Positions 33,901 to 41,562 of a stretch of 64,000 bases of DNA are shown here, one piece after another; position 1 is the stretch's first letter, and every line of letters starts with the position of its first letter. The position numbers were made by a program, and so were the translations under genes. The notes beneath the pieces were generated by a model. That model saw nothing but the letters and a program-made list of their open reading frames with translations. It did no database searches and was not told the DNA's origin. Location of the stretch: positions 46,619 to 110,618 of the forward strand of contig NZ_JBCITM010000012.1 in assembly GCF_039414295.1 (NCBI RefSeq), given 5' to 3'. Source of the stretch: Anoxynatronum sibiricum (GTDB lineage: Bacteria > Bacillota > Clostridia > Peptostreptococcales > Tindalliaceae).

Positions 33901-34518
33901 GGCTTTAAAATTGCCATGCGTGACCTGGAAATCAGGGGCGCCGGCAATCTGCTGGGAGGCGAACAGCATGGCCACATGGCCGCCATTGGGTACGATCTCT
34001 ATGTAAAACTGCTGGAGGAAACCATGCAGAAAACCCGGGGTGAAACTGTTGAAGCCGAACCGGAGGTCGCCATTGAGCTCAACGTGGATGCTTACATTCC
34101 CAAAGAGTACATTGGAAATGCCGGTCACAAAATTGATATTTATAAAAAAATTGCTGCCATACGCAGCATCGAAGACCGGTATGAAGTTGAAAATGAAATT
34201 GAAGACCGGTTTGGGGATATCCCAGGCATTGTACGCAACCTGGTGACCGTTTCCGCCCTCAAGGCCATGGCGCTGAAAGCGGGCATCAGCCAGATTTCCC
34301 AGAAAGACGACACCATTCGCATTCAGTTTGGCTCAGGGCTGCGCCTGAACCCGGAAGCATTGGCCAGAGTCATTCATGATTTTGGTCGGCGCATTCAGTT
34401 CAATGCCGGCCAACAGCCCTATTTCACCTACAAGGCAGCTGTCATACGAGACGCAAGCCAGCTGCTGCGGGAACTGACAGCCATTGTGGAGATCCTTTCA
34501 GGAGACGCGGCAGCGTGA
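30949..34518 (+). CDS. mfd: transcription-repair coupling factor
   Basis: 1189 residues from ATG 30949 (AAGGAAG upstream, overlapping the pth stop). Mfd removes RNA polymerase stalled at lesions and recruits UvrA. Regions in order: the UvrB-like module (~1-330, 'YQRADQVEEKGQFSIRGDIID'); the RNA-polymerase-interacting domain (~515-580, 'VHENHGIGRYEGIESL'); the translocase with Walker A 'GDVGYGKTEVALRA' (~670), 'VDEEQRFGVKHKE' (~771), 'LTATPIPRTLHMA' and 'LRGRVGRS'; and a C-terminal regulatory domain (~1030-1150). Length is normal. It follows pth as in Bacillus. Confidence 0.95.
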   Translation: MNLSASVALQPLQQSREFVQLTDALRTKEHTLGVYGLVDSQKSHLAAALQLHRGRQLLLITETEVQARQLAEDLSFYLGAQAHHFPSRQPVLYETEASSVSTGDERLKTLAFLAAEQPAVITASMDALFVKLPPPALFRRLQLTFRVGETIPRETMLHMLVAQGYQRADQVEEKGQFSIRGDIIDLFSPVETAPCRIELFDEEVDSIRYFDLATQQSIDKISAITISPATEWILEEKDRRRVVDTLKRMKNQSRPGSGDAAGCEPSERCAHLVVRLEENRVPHDMEGLQDLAYEKAASLLDYLMPGSLVLLDEPQRLRSRAEGAMDEWKEHFTVLLERQQVLPIQAHCLFTYSELVVKIREKTVVTLHLLPRSEKEFPAQTVVNFVTRSVPSFQGKMNWLFDELRNLVKKQYRLVLLAATKEKALKLTDALREAGLPVQYLAGGDAGNTGGGAGDSAAITSEALPSGKVTILPGSVHRGFEYVGCQYLLLSDYELFGAHKKKTTRPRRRDGRAIQSFVELKPGSFVVHENHGIGRYEGIESLTVDGITRDYLKISYAGADHLYVPTDQMDMIQKYIGAEDKTPRMNRLGGADWAKTKSRVKKAIEDMADDLLELYAKRNRQKGYVFSPDTELQQQFEYLFPYEETPDQLKSIEEVKADMEAERPMDRLLCGDVGYGKTEVALRAAFKCAADSKQCAVLVPTTILAQQHFNTFRERFSPFPVRVEMLSRFRTPTQIQKIMKDIKNGLVDVVIGTHRLLSKDVAFKDLGLLIVDEEQRFGVKHKERLKQLKANVDVLTLTATPIPRTLHMAMSGIRDMSVIEDPPEERFPVQTYVVAWNPSLVADAILRETSRGGQVYYLYNRVEGIYTIANQLADRFPELRIGVGHGQMNETELEKVMLDYYEGHYDVLVCTTIIENGLDIPNANTILVHDADQLGLSQLYQLRGRVGRSTRQGYAYLMFQRDKILSEVAEKRLKAIKEFTEFGSGFKIAMRDLEIRGAGNLLGGEQHGHMAAIGYDLYVKLLEETMQKTRGETVEAEPEVAIELNVDAYIPKEYIGNAGHKIDIYKKIAAIRSIEDRYEVENEIEDRFGDIPGIVRNLVTVSALKAMALKAGISQISQKDDTIRIQFGSGLRLNPEALARVIHDFGRRIQFNAGQQPYFTYKAAVIRDASQLLRELTAIVEILSGDAAA

Positions 34519-34722
34519 TTCACCGTATCCAAATGCACCTATTTCCTGTATAATGAACAGCATAACCGGATGATGAACAACATAACCTGTAGCAGATGAA
34601 ACGAAACCTGTCCTTTTACCGTATACATGGGTGAAGGATCAACCAGTTTGCAATTATTCGACCTGGCGCTGAACAGCACATGAGTCGGGTGGCTGGAAAG
34701 AACTTAAAAGGAGCTGAATGGA

Positions 34723-35706
34723 TTGATTTTAAATGTAGAGAAAAGAATGCTGCAGCGTAAGAAGGGTGTCAACCTCCTGTTGGTGCTGCTGGCAGTTACC
34801 CTGCTGTTGACGGCCTGCGGTGGGAATGGTGAAACGGCAATTCCTGAAGATGCTGTGGCTGTGGTGAATGGGACACCCATTTCCAACCAGGATTTTGAAA
34901 ACACCCTGGCATTGATGAAAATGAACTATGAGATGGAAATGGGTCCCGGGTTCTTTGATGAACCTGACAACGAAGAAGGCATGACCCTGCTGGATACCAT
35001 CAAGGAACAGGTGCTGGAAAGACTGATTTTCACAGAAATCATTCTGCAGGAAGCAGCTTCCCATGACATCGCCCTGAATGAGGAAGAGTTCAATGAAACC
35101 ATGGAAATGTTCATGGGTTTCATTAAAGACGATGAAGAACTGATGAATTTCATGGAGCAAAACAACATCGATGAAACCTATTTTCGACGGGAAATGGAAA
35201 AAGAACTGCTGATGATGGAGTTTCAGGACCACTACCTGTCGCATATTGAAGTGACAGATGAAGATGCCCTGGCCTACTTCGATGCCAACCCCGATCTCTT
35301 CACCTTCGACCAGGTGGCTGCCAGCCATATTCTGGTAGACACAGAGGAAAAAGCCCGTGAGCTGCGAAGTCAGCTGGATCAAGGCGCAGACTTTGCCTTG
35401 CTGGCAGCTGAGCATTCCACCTGCCCTTCGGCGGCACAGGGGGGAGACCTGGGATCCTTCGGCCGGGGGCAAATGGTACCCGCCTTTGAAAATGCTGCCT
35501 TCAGCATGGAAGCAGGTGACATCAGCGAACCGGTGCAGACAGAGTTTGGATGGCATTTGATTCTGGTAAATGAGCGTATCAACGAAACTGATGATTTCGA
35601 AGAAGCGAAAGAGTACATCATTTCCCAGCTGCAACAAGACCAGCTGATGGCTCATATCGAAGCCCTCAGAGAGTCTGCAGAGGTTCAGCGCCGGGAGAGT
35701 CTGTAA
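34723..35706 (+). CDS. PrsA/SurA-like peptidyl-prolyl isomerase lipoprotein
   Basis: 327 residues from TTG 34723, chosen because AAAAGGAG lies 9 nt upstream (a less likely ATG is at 34747). Lipobox 'LLLTAC', Cys32. A SurA-like N-terminal helical chaperone region (~40-180) and a parvulin rotamase domain (~190-290: 'AASHILVDTEEKARELRSQL', 'GGDLGSFGRGQMVPAFENAAF', 'GDISEPVQTEFGWHLI') follow. Held on the outer face of the membrane, it would help fold exported proteins. A PPIase of this kind follows mfd in many Firmicutes. The spoVT gene often found next to it is missing. Confidence 0.9.
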   Translation: MILNVEKRMLQRKKGVNLLLVLLAVTLLLTACGGNGETAIPEDAVAVVNGTPISNQDFENTLALMKMNYEMEMGPGFFDEPDNEEGMTLLDTIKEQVLERLIFTEIILQEAASHDIALNEEEFNETMEMFMGFIKDDEELMNFMEQNNIDETYFRREMEKELLMMEFQDHYLSHIEVTDEDALAYFDANPDLFTFDQVAASHILVDTEEKARELRSQLDQGADFALLAAEHSTCPSAAQGGDLGSFGRGQMVPAFENAAFSMEAGDISEPVQTEFGWHLILVNERINETDDFEEAKEYIISQLQQDQLMAHIEALRESAEVQRRESL

Positions 35707-35789
35707 AGACTCGCGTACAGGTGAAACCTGTTGCGGGAAAGAACTGAAGAAAGCATCCGGCAGCAGACAGACAAACCGGACCGATGACT

Positions 35790-35836
35790 GACAGTGGTGT
35801 GTGGGCCAAGGGGCTGGCAAACCACTGTCGGTTTTT
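35790..35836 (+). terminator. intrinsic terminator
   Basis: GACAGTGG pairs with CCACTGTC around a 24-nt loop, then GGTTTTT, ending the foldase unit. Confidence 0.6.
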
Positions 35837-35888
35837 ACTGCGGTTAATCCATCGTCGTGTCGATGGCTGCCTTGGGAGGAAACACATC

Positions 35889-37490
35889 ATGAGTAAAAAG
35901 GAAACCTATTTGAAGGGCGCCATGTTTCTGGGAGCCGCAGGCATTCTGGTGAAAATTATGGGAGCGCTGTTCCGTATTCCCCTGGGTCGGGCCATGGGGT
36001 CTGAGGGCATGGGTTATTACCAGGTGGGGTACACCGTCTACAATTTTCTGCTGGCCTTCACCTATGCTGGATTTCCCACTGCTGTTTCAAAGCTGGTGTC
36101 TGAGAAAAAAGCCAAAGGACAGCACGCCCATGCCCATGCCATCTTTCTCACCACTCTGAAACTGCTCACTTTTTTGGGGCTGGCAGGTTCATTGCTGCTG
36201 GCTTTTGGAGCCCGCTATCTGGTGGATGTGGTTTTTGAAAGTCCGCTGGCTTATCACGCAGTGCTGGCACTGGCGCCTACCATTTTTTTCATCTCAATTC
36301 TGGCGGCCTACCGAGGTTATTTTCAGGGCATGAAAGACATGAAACCCACTGCCTTGTCGCAAGTGGTGGAGCAGCTGGGCAGAGTGGTGGTGGGGCTTTC
36401 TCTTGCTTTTCTGCTGCTGCGGACAATGGGTGAACCCATTGCTGCAGCCGGCGCTGTTCTGGGGGCTGGTGCCGGCGGTGTGGCTGCCCTGGGGTTTATG
36501 ATTTATTTTTACACCCGGCGCCGTCGTCGCGAAACCTTCCCGGTGACGGATCAGCTGGGAATGGAACCGGAATCCACCCCTGCCATTATCAGGAACGTGC
36601 TGAAGATTGCAGTGCCCATTGCCATTGGAGCCGCTGTCATGCCCCTTATTAACATGCTGGACACCGCTATTGTTTTGCGTCGGCTCCAGGCCAGCGGATA
36701 CACTTATGAGCAGGCCAACTCCCTTTATGGCCAGCTTCAGGGCATGGCTTCCACCATGGTGAATCTGCCCCAGGTGATCACCATTGCCCTGGCCATGAGC
36801 ATTGTGCCCGCTGTCTCAGACGCTGCCGCCCGAGATGACTGGGCCAGTGTGCGGGCAGACAGCGCTTCCGTGTTCCGGGTGAGTATGATGCTGGGGCTTC
36901 CGGCTTCAGCGGGCCTGGTGGCACTGGCCGATCCCATCATGCGCATGCTCTTCCCGGCTGAACCTGCTTCTCTGGGGCAGATCATGTTTATCATGGGCTT
37001 TGCGGTCCTGTTTCTCACCCAGCTTCAAACCCTGACAGGCATTATTCAGGGGTTGGGACGCCCCGATATCCCGGTACGCAACTTGATGACCGGTGCTCTC
37101 TTTAAACTGGTGATCACCTATACTCTCACCGCCACTTTTCTCCACGTGAGAGGTGCCGCCATTGGCACCGTTACTGCCTATTTTGTGGCCTTTATCCTCA
37201 ATCTCCGGGCGGTGAAACGCTTAACGGGCCTGAAACTGGACAGAACTCAAATGGTTTACAAACCGCTGCTCTGTGTGGGCGTGATGGCAACTGTGGCCTA
37301 TGGCCTTCACCGGGTGATGGAGCCCGTTACCGGTAATACCCTGGCTGTGCTGGCTGCTGTCAGCGCTGGTGCCCTGGTTTACGGCCTCATGCTTTTAAAA
37401 ACCAACTCACTGGAAGAACGTGACTTTGACATGCTTCCCAAAGGCCGGCAAATGGCGGCTCTGTTTCGAAAGCTGAAATTGATGCAATAA
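35889..37490 (+). CDS. MATE/MurJ-superfamily polysaccharide flippase (YabM/SpoVB-like)
   Basis: 533 residues from ATG 35889 (GGGAGGAAAC upstream). About 14 membrane segments. It opens with 'YLKGAMFLGAAGILVKIMGALFRIPLGRAMGSEGMGYYQVGY', the usual start of SpoVB/YabM-type flippases, and contains 'FQGMKDMKPTALSQVVEQLGRV'. The family moves lipid-linked glycans across the membrane in wall or spore-cortex synthesis. It sits between mfd and mazG as yabM does in Bacillus, so a general wall-related role fits better than a strictly sporulation one. The C-terminal ~30 residues are cytoplasmic and basic. Confidence 0.88.
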   Translation: MSKKETYLKGAMFLGAAGILVKIMGALFRIPLGRAMGSEGMGYYQVGYTVYNFLLAFTYAGFPTAVSKLVSEKKAKGQHAHAHAIFLTTLKLLTFLGLAGSLLLAFGARYLVDVVFESPLAYHAVLALAPTIFFISILAAYRGYFQGMKDMKPTALSQVVEQLGRVVVGLSLAFLLLRTMGEPIAAAGAVLGAGAGGVAALGFMIYFYTRRRRRETFPVTDQLGMEPESTPAIIRNVLKIAVPIAIGAAVMPLINMLDTAIVLRRLQASGYTYEQANSLYGQLQGMASTMVNLPQVITIALAMSIVPAVSDAAARDDWASVRADSASVFRVSMMLGLPASAGLVALADPIMRMLFPAEPASLGQIMFIMGFAVLFLTQLQTLTGIIQGLGRPDIPVRNLMTGALFKLVITYTLTATFLHVRGAAIGTVTAYFVAFILNLRAVKRLTGLKLDRTQMVYKPLLCVGVMATVAYGLHRVMEPVTGNTLAVLAAVSAGALVYGLMLLKTNSLEERDFDMLPKGRQMAALFRKLKLMQ

Positions 37491-37612
37491 GGTCAGGCTG
37501 ACGGATTAGGACTGAAGAAAAGAAAGGACGTCAAAATCGTTGCTGTTAATGAACTGGAAGCTTTGCTGAAAGCAGAAAGTAAGCTGATGAACCCGCAAAG
37601 GAGGTTTTTGTC

Positions 37613-38716
37613 ATGCCCACCCTCACCATCGCCGGCTTGGGGCCAGGTGCCCTGGAGCAGCTGCCTCTGGGAACATGGCAGCTGTTGAAAGCCCACCCGT
37701 CCATTCGCCTGCGCACAGAAAAACATCCCCTGGTGGCAGACCTGAAGGCCCAGGGCATCCACTTTCAAACCTTCGATCATGTCTATGAAACGGAAGAGAA
37801 CTTTGAAGATGTTTACCGGGAAATTGTGCGTCAGGTACTGGCCTTATCTTCAGAAGGGGATCTGCTTTACGCTGTGCCCGGCCACCCCAATGTGGCAGAA
37901 GAAACTGTCCGGCTGCTGCGCAAAGCCCTGCAGGCCGTTTCTGAGGAAGAAACGCCGGCCCTGGCGGCGGACATCACCCTGAAAATCCTGCCAGCCATGA
38001 GCTTTCTGGATGTCATTTTCCCCCTCGTTGATCACGACCCTGTGGATGGGTTCATGCTCATTGATGCCCTGTCTTTTCACCAGCAGCCCCCCGACACCAA
38101 CATGGATGTGATCATCACCCAGGTCTATGATCCCTACGTGGCCTCAGAACTGAAATTGGGCCTCATGCATTATTACGATGCCGAACAACCGATAAAGGTC
38201 ATTAAAAGTGCTGGAGTTGTTGGGGTGGAAGAGGTGCGAGAGATTCCACTGTACCAGTTGGATCATCAAAAAGACCTCGATTACCTTACAAGTATTTATA
38301 TTGCAAGGGTTGACAGGTTTTCTAAAATACATTATAATATGAATCATCTTATGGACATGTTGGAAAAACTACGTGGCAGCGATGGTTGTCCCTGGGATCG
38401 AAAACAAACCCATGAGAGCCTAAAACCTTATCTGACAGAAGAAAGTCAGGAAGTGCTGGATGCCATCGACGGTGGCGATGATGATGACTTGTGTGAAGAG
38501 TTGGGCGATGTATTGCTGCAGGTAGTCTTTCACAGTCAGATTGCCAAAGAGCGGGGCGCGTTTACCATGCATGAAGTAATTCATGGCATCACCCAAAAAA
38601 TCATTTTCAGACATCCCCATGTCTTCGGTGATGAAACCGCCGAAACACCGGAGGATGTGAAAGCTATTTGGGCGATCCAAAAGGCGAAAGAAAAGACCCG
38701 CCGGGAACAGACTTGA
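37613..38716 (+). CDS. mazG: TP-methylase/MazG fusion protein, YabN type, short
   Basis: 367 residues, ATG with AAAGGAGG upstream. Residues ~1-215 are a tetrapyrrole-methylase-like domain ('TIAGLGPGALEQLPLG', 'LLYAVPGHPNVAEETV'). Residues ~250-355 are a MazG nucleotide pyrophosphohydrolase domain ('CPWDRKQTHESLKPYLTEESQEVLDAI', 'ELGDVLLQVVFH', 'IIFRHPHVFGD'). The metal-binding E-E-x-x-E/E-x-x-D pattern is present. Bacillus YabN is about 489 residues and has a second MazG-like half. Here the protein ends after the first, and I see no remnant of the second downstream. MazG enzymes remove non-canonical NTPs. Confidence 0.88.
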   Translation: MPTLTIAGLGPGALEQLPLGTWQLLKAHPSIRLRTEKHPLVADLKAQGIHFQTFDHVYETEENFEDVYREIVRQVLALSSEGDLLYAVPGHPNVAEETVRLLRKALQAVSEEETPALAADITLKILPAMSFLDVIFPLVDHDPVDGFMLIDALSFHQQPPDTNMDVIITQVYDPYVASELKLGLMHYYDAEQPIKVIKSAGVVGVEEVREIPLYQLDHQKDLDYLTSIYIARVDRFSKIHYNMNHLMDMLEKLRGSDGCPWDRKQTHESLKPYLTEESQEVLDAIDGGDDDDLCEELGDVLLQVVFHSQIAKERGAFTMHEVIHGITQKIIFRHPHVFGDETAETPEDVKAIWAIQKAKEKTRREQT

Positions 38717-38847
38717 GTGAATCAGGGAATCAGCGGCGCGGAACACATTTAAACCAGTTGAGCGGAAGGTGAAGAACCGGGCCGCTCTGGTGAGATAGAC
38801 AGCAAAGGAATCGTATCATTTTCCTAAATATTTAAGGAGGGGATTTT

Positions 38848-39126
38848 GTGAACAAAGCGGAATTAGTAGCAAAAATGGCAGAAATGAGCGGACTGACCAA
38901 GAAGGATGCAGAAACAGCCCTGAACGCTTTTATGGAGACTGTTGAAGAAACACTGGTTGAAGGTGGAAAAGTACAACTGGTGGGCTTTGGCACCTTCGAT
39001 GTTCGTGAAAGAAAGCCAAGAAAAGGCAGAAACCCCAGAAATCCGGACCAAGTGATTGATATTCCGGCTTCCAAGGCACCTGTTTTCAAAGCAGGTAAAA
39101 CACTGAAAGAAAAAATTAACGGATAA
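38848..39126 (+). CDS. hup: HU family DNA-binding protein
   Basis: 92 residues from GTG 38848, with AAGGAGGGG upstream. The histone-like HU signature is complete: 'MNKAELVAKMAEMSGLTKKDAETALNAF', 'LVGFGTFDVRERKPRKGRNPRNP' and the C-terminal 'APVFKAGKTLKEKI'. HU bends and compacts DNA as a homodimer. A hup gene between mazG and rqcP is typical of Clostridia. The strong RBS suggests high expression. Confidence 0.95.
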   Translation: MNKAELVAKMAEMSGLTKKDAETALNAFMETVEETLVEGGKVQLVGFGTFDVRERKPRKGRNPRNPDQVIDIPASKAPVFKAGKTLKEKING

Positions 39127-39184
39127 ATTGTGAACCTTGTCCTGATGAAAACTGCTGAAGCGGGACACTGACAGAGGATGCAAT

Positions 39185-39208
39185 AAAATCAGGCCTAGGC
39201 CTGATTTT
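39185..39208. terminator. 24-bp perfect palindrome after hup
   Basis: AAAATCAGGCCT is directly followed by its reverse complement and then GTTG. As RNA it could form a tight hairpin with a T-rich end, working as a terminator in both directions. As DNA it is a perfect dyad. It ends 21 nt before rqcP. Confidence 0.5.
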
Positions 39209-39228
39209 GTTGTTATGAGGAGGAAGCC

Positions 39229-39474
39229 ATGCGTCTCGATAAATACCTGAAAGTCGCCCGGATCATCAAACGTCGCACCATTGCCCGGGAGGCCTGTGAT
39301 AAAGGGTTGGTTGTCATCAATGGAAAAACAGCAAAAGCCGGCAGTGAGGTGGCGGTGGGTGACCGGCTCACCCTGGCCATCAGCCAGCCGCCCCTTGAGG
39401 TGGAAGTGCTGCAGGTAACAGAGCATGTGAAAAAAGAAGAAGCCGACAGTCTCTATCGTCTGATCAAAGAGTAA
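39229..39474 (+). CDS. rqcP: RqcP (YabO), S4-domain ribosome quality control factor
   Basis: 81 residues, RBS GAGGAGG. A single S4 RNA-binding domain: 'MRLDKYLKVARIIKRRTIAREACDKGLVVINGKTAKAGSEVAVGD'. RqcP works with RqcH on obstructed 50S subunits to add alanine tails to stalled nascent chains. Length and sequence are typical. In Bacillus and most spore-forming Clostridia, yabP and yabQ follow; here only 60 nt separate it from the divIC-type gene and both are missing. Confidence 0.93.
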   Translation: MRLDKYLKVARIIKRRTIAREACDKGLVVINGKTAKAGSEVAVGDRLTLAISQPPLEVEVLQVTEHVKKEEADSLYRLIKE

Positions 39475-39534
39475 CCTACCAGTCATTAAACCTGGCGGCG
39501 ATGCGGATGCTGCCGGATTAAAGGAGCGGTTCCC

Positions 39535-39837
39535 ATGAAACAACGCCGTCGAAAATCCAGTTTTGGCCGAAAAATCCTTTGGCTGTTTCTACTGCTGCTG
39601 GTTTTCTCCAGTCTGCGCACCTGGTATATGCAAGAGCAGGAAAGCCGCAATCTTGCCAGAGAAGAACAACAGATACAGGACAGAATCGATGAACTGGAAA
39701 AGGAAATTCAGCGGCTGAGGGGAACACTGGAGAACATCACCGATGATGCCTATATTGAATCCATTGCCCGAAAGAATCTGAAGATGGTGAAAGAAGATGA
39801 GTGGGTGCTTGTGGACATTCAGCATGGAAAAGATTGA
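39535..39837 (+). CDS. divIC: septum formation initiator, DivIC/FtsB family
   Basis: 100 residues. A short basic cytoplasmic N-terminus (RRRKSSFGRK), one membrane helix (~13-27, 'ILWLFLLLLVFSSL'), then an extracellular coiled coil (~35-72, 'EEQQIQDRIDELEKEIQRLRGTLENI') and a short conserved end ('IARKNLKMVKEDEWVLV'). DivIC pairs with FtsL and DivIB at the division septum. The RBS GGAGCGG is moderate. Position after rqcP and before the S1 gene is conserved. Confidence 0.9.
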   Translation: MKQRRRKSSFGRKILWLFLLLLVFSSLRTWYMQEQESRNLAREEQQIQDRIDELEKEIQRLRGTLENITDDAYIESIARKNLKMVKEDEWVLVDIQHGKD

Positions 39838-39898
39838 ATTGGATGGATTTCTGAGCAAAATCCGGAAAATAGAAGGTTCTTTTTTACAGAAAATGTGC

Positions 39899-39904
39899 TA
39901 TAAT
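39899..39904 (+). promoter_or_regulatory. extended -10 element before yabR
   Basis: TGCTATAAT gives a consensus -10 with a TGn extension; the -35 (GTTCTT) is poor. It lies 50 bp upstream of the S1-domain gene. Confidence 0.4.
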
Positions 39905-39953
39905 GACAGTTGTAAGATAGTGGGATCATATAACAAGGAGGAGTAAACAGTTT

Positions 39954-40367
39954 ATGCCGGTTGAGGTTGGAAAGATTATCGAAGGTACCGTTGCAGGCAT
40001 TACCAATTTCGGGGCGTTTATCGATCTTGGAGAAGGCAAAACAGGCCTTGTACATATCTCGGAGGTGGCTGACGACTACGTCAAAAATATCCGGGATTAT
40101 ATCAGTGACAAGGAAAAGGTCAAAGTCAAGGTGCTGGCCATTGGCAGCGATGGCAAGATCAGTTTGTCCATACGCCAGGCGGCCGAAAGAAAGAAGAAGA
40201 CCCCCGCACCGGCAGAACTGGAATGGGGCGCACCCCAGCGCGTCGATTCTCTGACCCTTGATGACAAAATCAGCAAGTTTATGAAAGACAGCGACGAAAA
40301 AATGCAGGGTGCAAAAAGTCGCATGAAACCCACCCGTCGCGGCAACGGTTTTGGAAAAGGTGTCTAA
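39954..40367 (+). CDS. yabR: S1 RNA-binding domain protein, YabR type
   Basis: 137 residues, AAGGAGGAG about 10 nt before the ATG. Residues 1-75 form an S1 domain ('VGKIIEGTVAGITNFGAFIDLGEGKTGLVHISEVADDYVKNI', 'VLAIGSDGKISLSIRQ'). A basic, probably disordered tail follows with 'LDDKISKFMKDSDEKM', a segment that recurs in YabR proteins. Proposed roles are in translation or RNA metabolism; none is proven. It closes the conserved block. A terminator follows directly, and the spoIIE gene often found downstream is absent. Confidence 0.9.
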   Translation: MPVEVGKIIEGTVAGITNFGAFIDLGEGKTGLVHISEVADDYVKNIRDYISDKEKVKVKVLAIGSDGKISLSIRQAAERKKKTPAPAELEWGAPQRVDSLTLDDKISKFMKDSDEKMQGAKSRMKPTRRGNGFGKGV

Positions 40368-40404
40368 ACCGGTTGATCAGTGACAGGCATCAAAGATGAG
40401 TGAA

Positions 40405-40436
40405 GCCGCCGAATTCTATGTGTTCGGTGGTTTTTT
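40405..40436 (+). terminator. intrinsic terminator after yabR
   Basis: CCGCCGAA pairs with TTCGGTGG (one G.T pair), then TTTTTT. Confidence 0.75.
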
Positions 40437-40476
40437 GTACCCTGCTGTTATCTGTGATTTTGAAGGGGAGGATCTC

Positions 40477-40887
40477 ATGACCCGGCCATACAGTACAATC
40501 TACACAGAGCTGGCTAAACCGCCTTTATCGCCTCCGGGCTGGGTGTTTGGTCCAGTCTGGACAATGTTATATACATTGATGGGAATCGCGGCTTTTCGGG
40601 TTTTTTCAGCGGGTATTCAGCGGGGCGAGGTGAAGCGGGCGCTGGCTGTGTTCTTTGTACAGCTGGGACTTAATCTACTATGGCCGTACCTTTACTTTAC
40701 ATTGAATTTCAGGGGAGTTGCTTTTGTGGAACTGCTGCTGCTCCTTTTTGTAATCGGCCTGACAATTTTCCTTTTTTACACCATTGACAAACTGGCAGCT
40801 TATCTAATGCTGCCCTATCTGGCGTGGGTATTGTTTGCGGGATATCTTAACGGAGCCACCTGGTGGCTAAACCGGGGCATCAACTGA
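40477..40887 (+). CDS. tspO: TspO/MBR family protein lacking the first membrane helix
   Basis: 136 residues from ATG 40477 (GGGGAGG 8 nt upstream). The family core is clear: 'LAKPPLSPPGWVFGPVWTMLYTLMGIAAF', 'VQLGLNLLWPYLYF', 'YLAWVLFAGYLNGATWWLN'. TspO proteins bind porphyrins and have five membrane helices in about 155-160 residues. Here the protein starts at the loop before helix 2, so the first helix is missing. Frames upstream contain the yabR terminator and no helix-coding remnant. It may be functional with four helices or decaying. Confidence 0.8.
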   Translation: MTRPYSTIYTELAKPPLSPPGWVFGPVWTMLYTLMGIAAFRVFSAGIQRGEVKRALAVFFVQLGLNLLWPYLYFTLNFRGVAFVELLLLLFVIGLTIFLFYTIDKLAAYLMLPYLAWVLFAGYLNGATWWLNRGIN

Positions 40888-40932
40888 AAAATACTGACAC
40901 GCTGCTGAACACGCCGACATGAAAGGAGTGGC

Positions 40933-41523
40933 ATGATGGCAGGCCATGACCATGGACGTGACCTTCCCCGCTGTGGCTGGGTGGATCTGAAAAACCCTCT
41001 TTATGTGGCATATCATGACGAAGAATGGGGCGTTCCCCTTCATGATGAGAGGAAGCATTTCGAAATGCTGGTGCTGGAAGGAGCGCAGGCAGGTCTATCC
41101 TGGGCGACCATTCTCAAGCGCCGTGAAGGCTATCGCCAGGCCTTTGATAACTTTGAGCCGGAAAAAGTGGCCGCTTATGATGAATCTAAAATCGAGGCAC
41201 TGCTCCAAAATCCGGCAATCATTCGCAATCGGCTGAAAGTGAGATCTGCGGTGAAGAACGCCAGGGTGTTTCTGGAGATTCAGCGGGAGTTCGGCTCTTT
41301 TGACAATTACATCTGGGGCTTTGTGAACCATGTGCCGGTGATCAACTGTTTTCAGCATCTTGAAGAGATTCCCGCACAGACACCATTATCGGTGGAAATT
41401 TCGAAGGACCTTAAAAAGCGGGGCATGACCTTTGTGGGGCCCACCATCATGTACGCCCATATGCAGGCCATCGGCCTGGTGAACGATCATCAGACACATT
41501 GCTTCAAACGGCAAACACCCTGA
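40933..41523 (+). CDS. tag: DNA-3-methyladenine glycosylase I
   Basis: 196 residues. AAAGGAG stands 4 nt before the first ATG and 7 nt before a second in-frame ATG (40936), which is also possible. Removes 3-methyladenine from alkylated DNA. The signature is 'RCGWVDLKNPLYVAYHDEEWGVPLHD', with the Zn ligands Cys (RCGW) and His (YHDEEWG) near the start and His/Cys at the end ('NDHQTHCF'). 'LEGAQAGLSWATILKRREGYRQAF' and 'FVGPTIMYAHMQAIG' are also typical. Length is normal. A perfect hairpin begins within the last codons. Confidence 0.93.
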   Translation: MMAGHDHGRDLPRCGWVDLKNPLYVAYHDEEWGVPLHDERKHFEMLVLEGAQAGLSWATILKRREGYRQAFDNFEPEKVAAYDESKIEALLQNPAIIRNRLKVRSAVKNARVFLEIQREFGSFDNYIWGFVNHVPVINCFQHLEEIPAQTPLSVEISKDLKKRGMTFVGPTIMYAHMQAIGLVNDHQTHCFKRQTP

Positions 41524-41537
41524 CCCAAAGGTCAGGG
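41518..41537. terminator. hairpin at the tag 3' end
   Basis: CCCTGACC-CAAA-GGTCAGGG is perfect and overlaps the tag stop codon. No T-run, so perhaps an RNA-stabilising or weak terminator. Confidence 0.45.
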
Positions 41538-41562
41538 CATCAGATTGAACAATCCACACCCA

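Noticed and set aside
33220..34128. 302-codon frame on the minus strand
   Set aside because: Antisense to the mfd translocase region.
35784..35888. Longer N-terminus for the flippase
   Set aside because: The extension spans the terminator at 35790-35836; the strong RBS and family start are at 35889.
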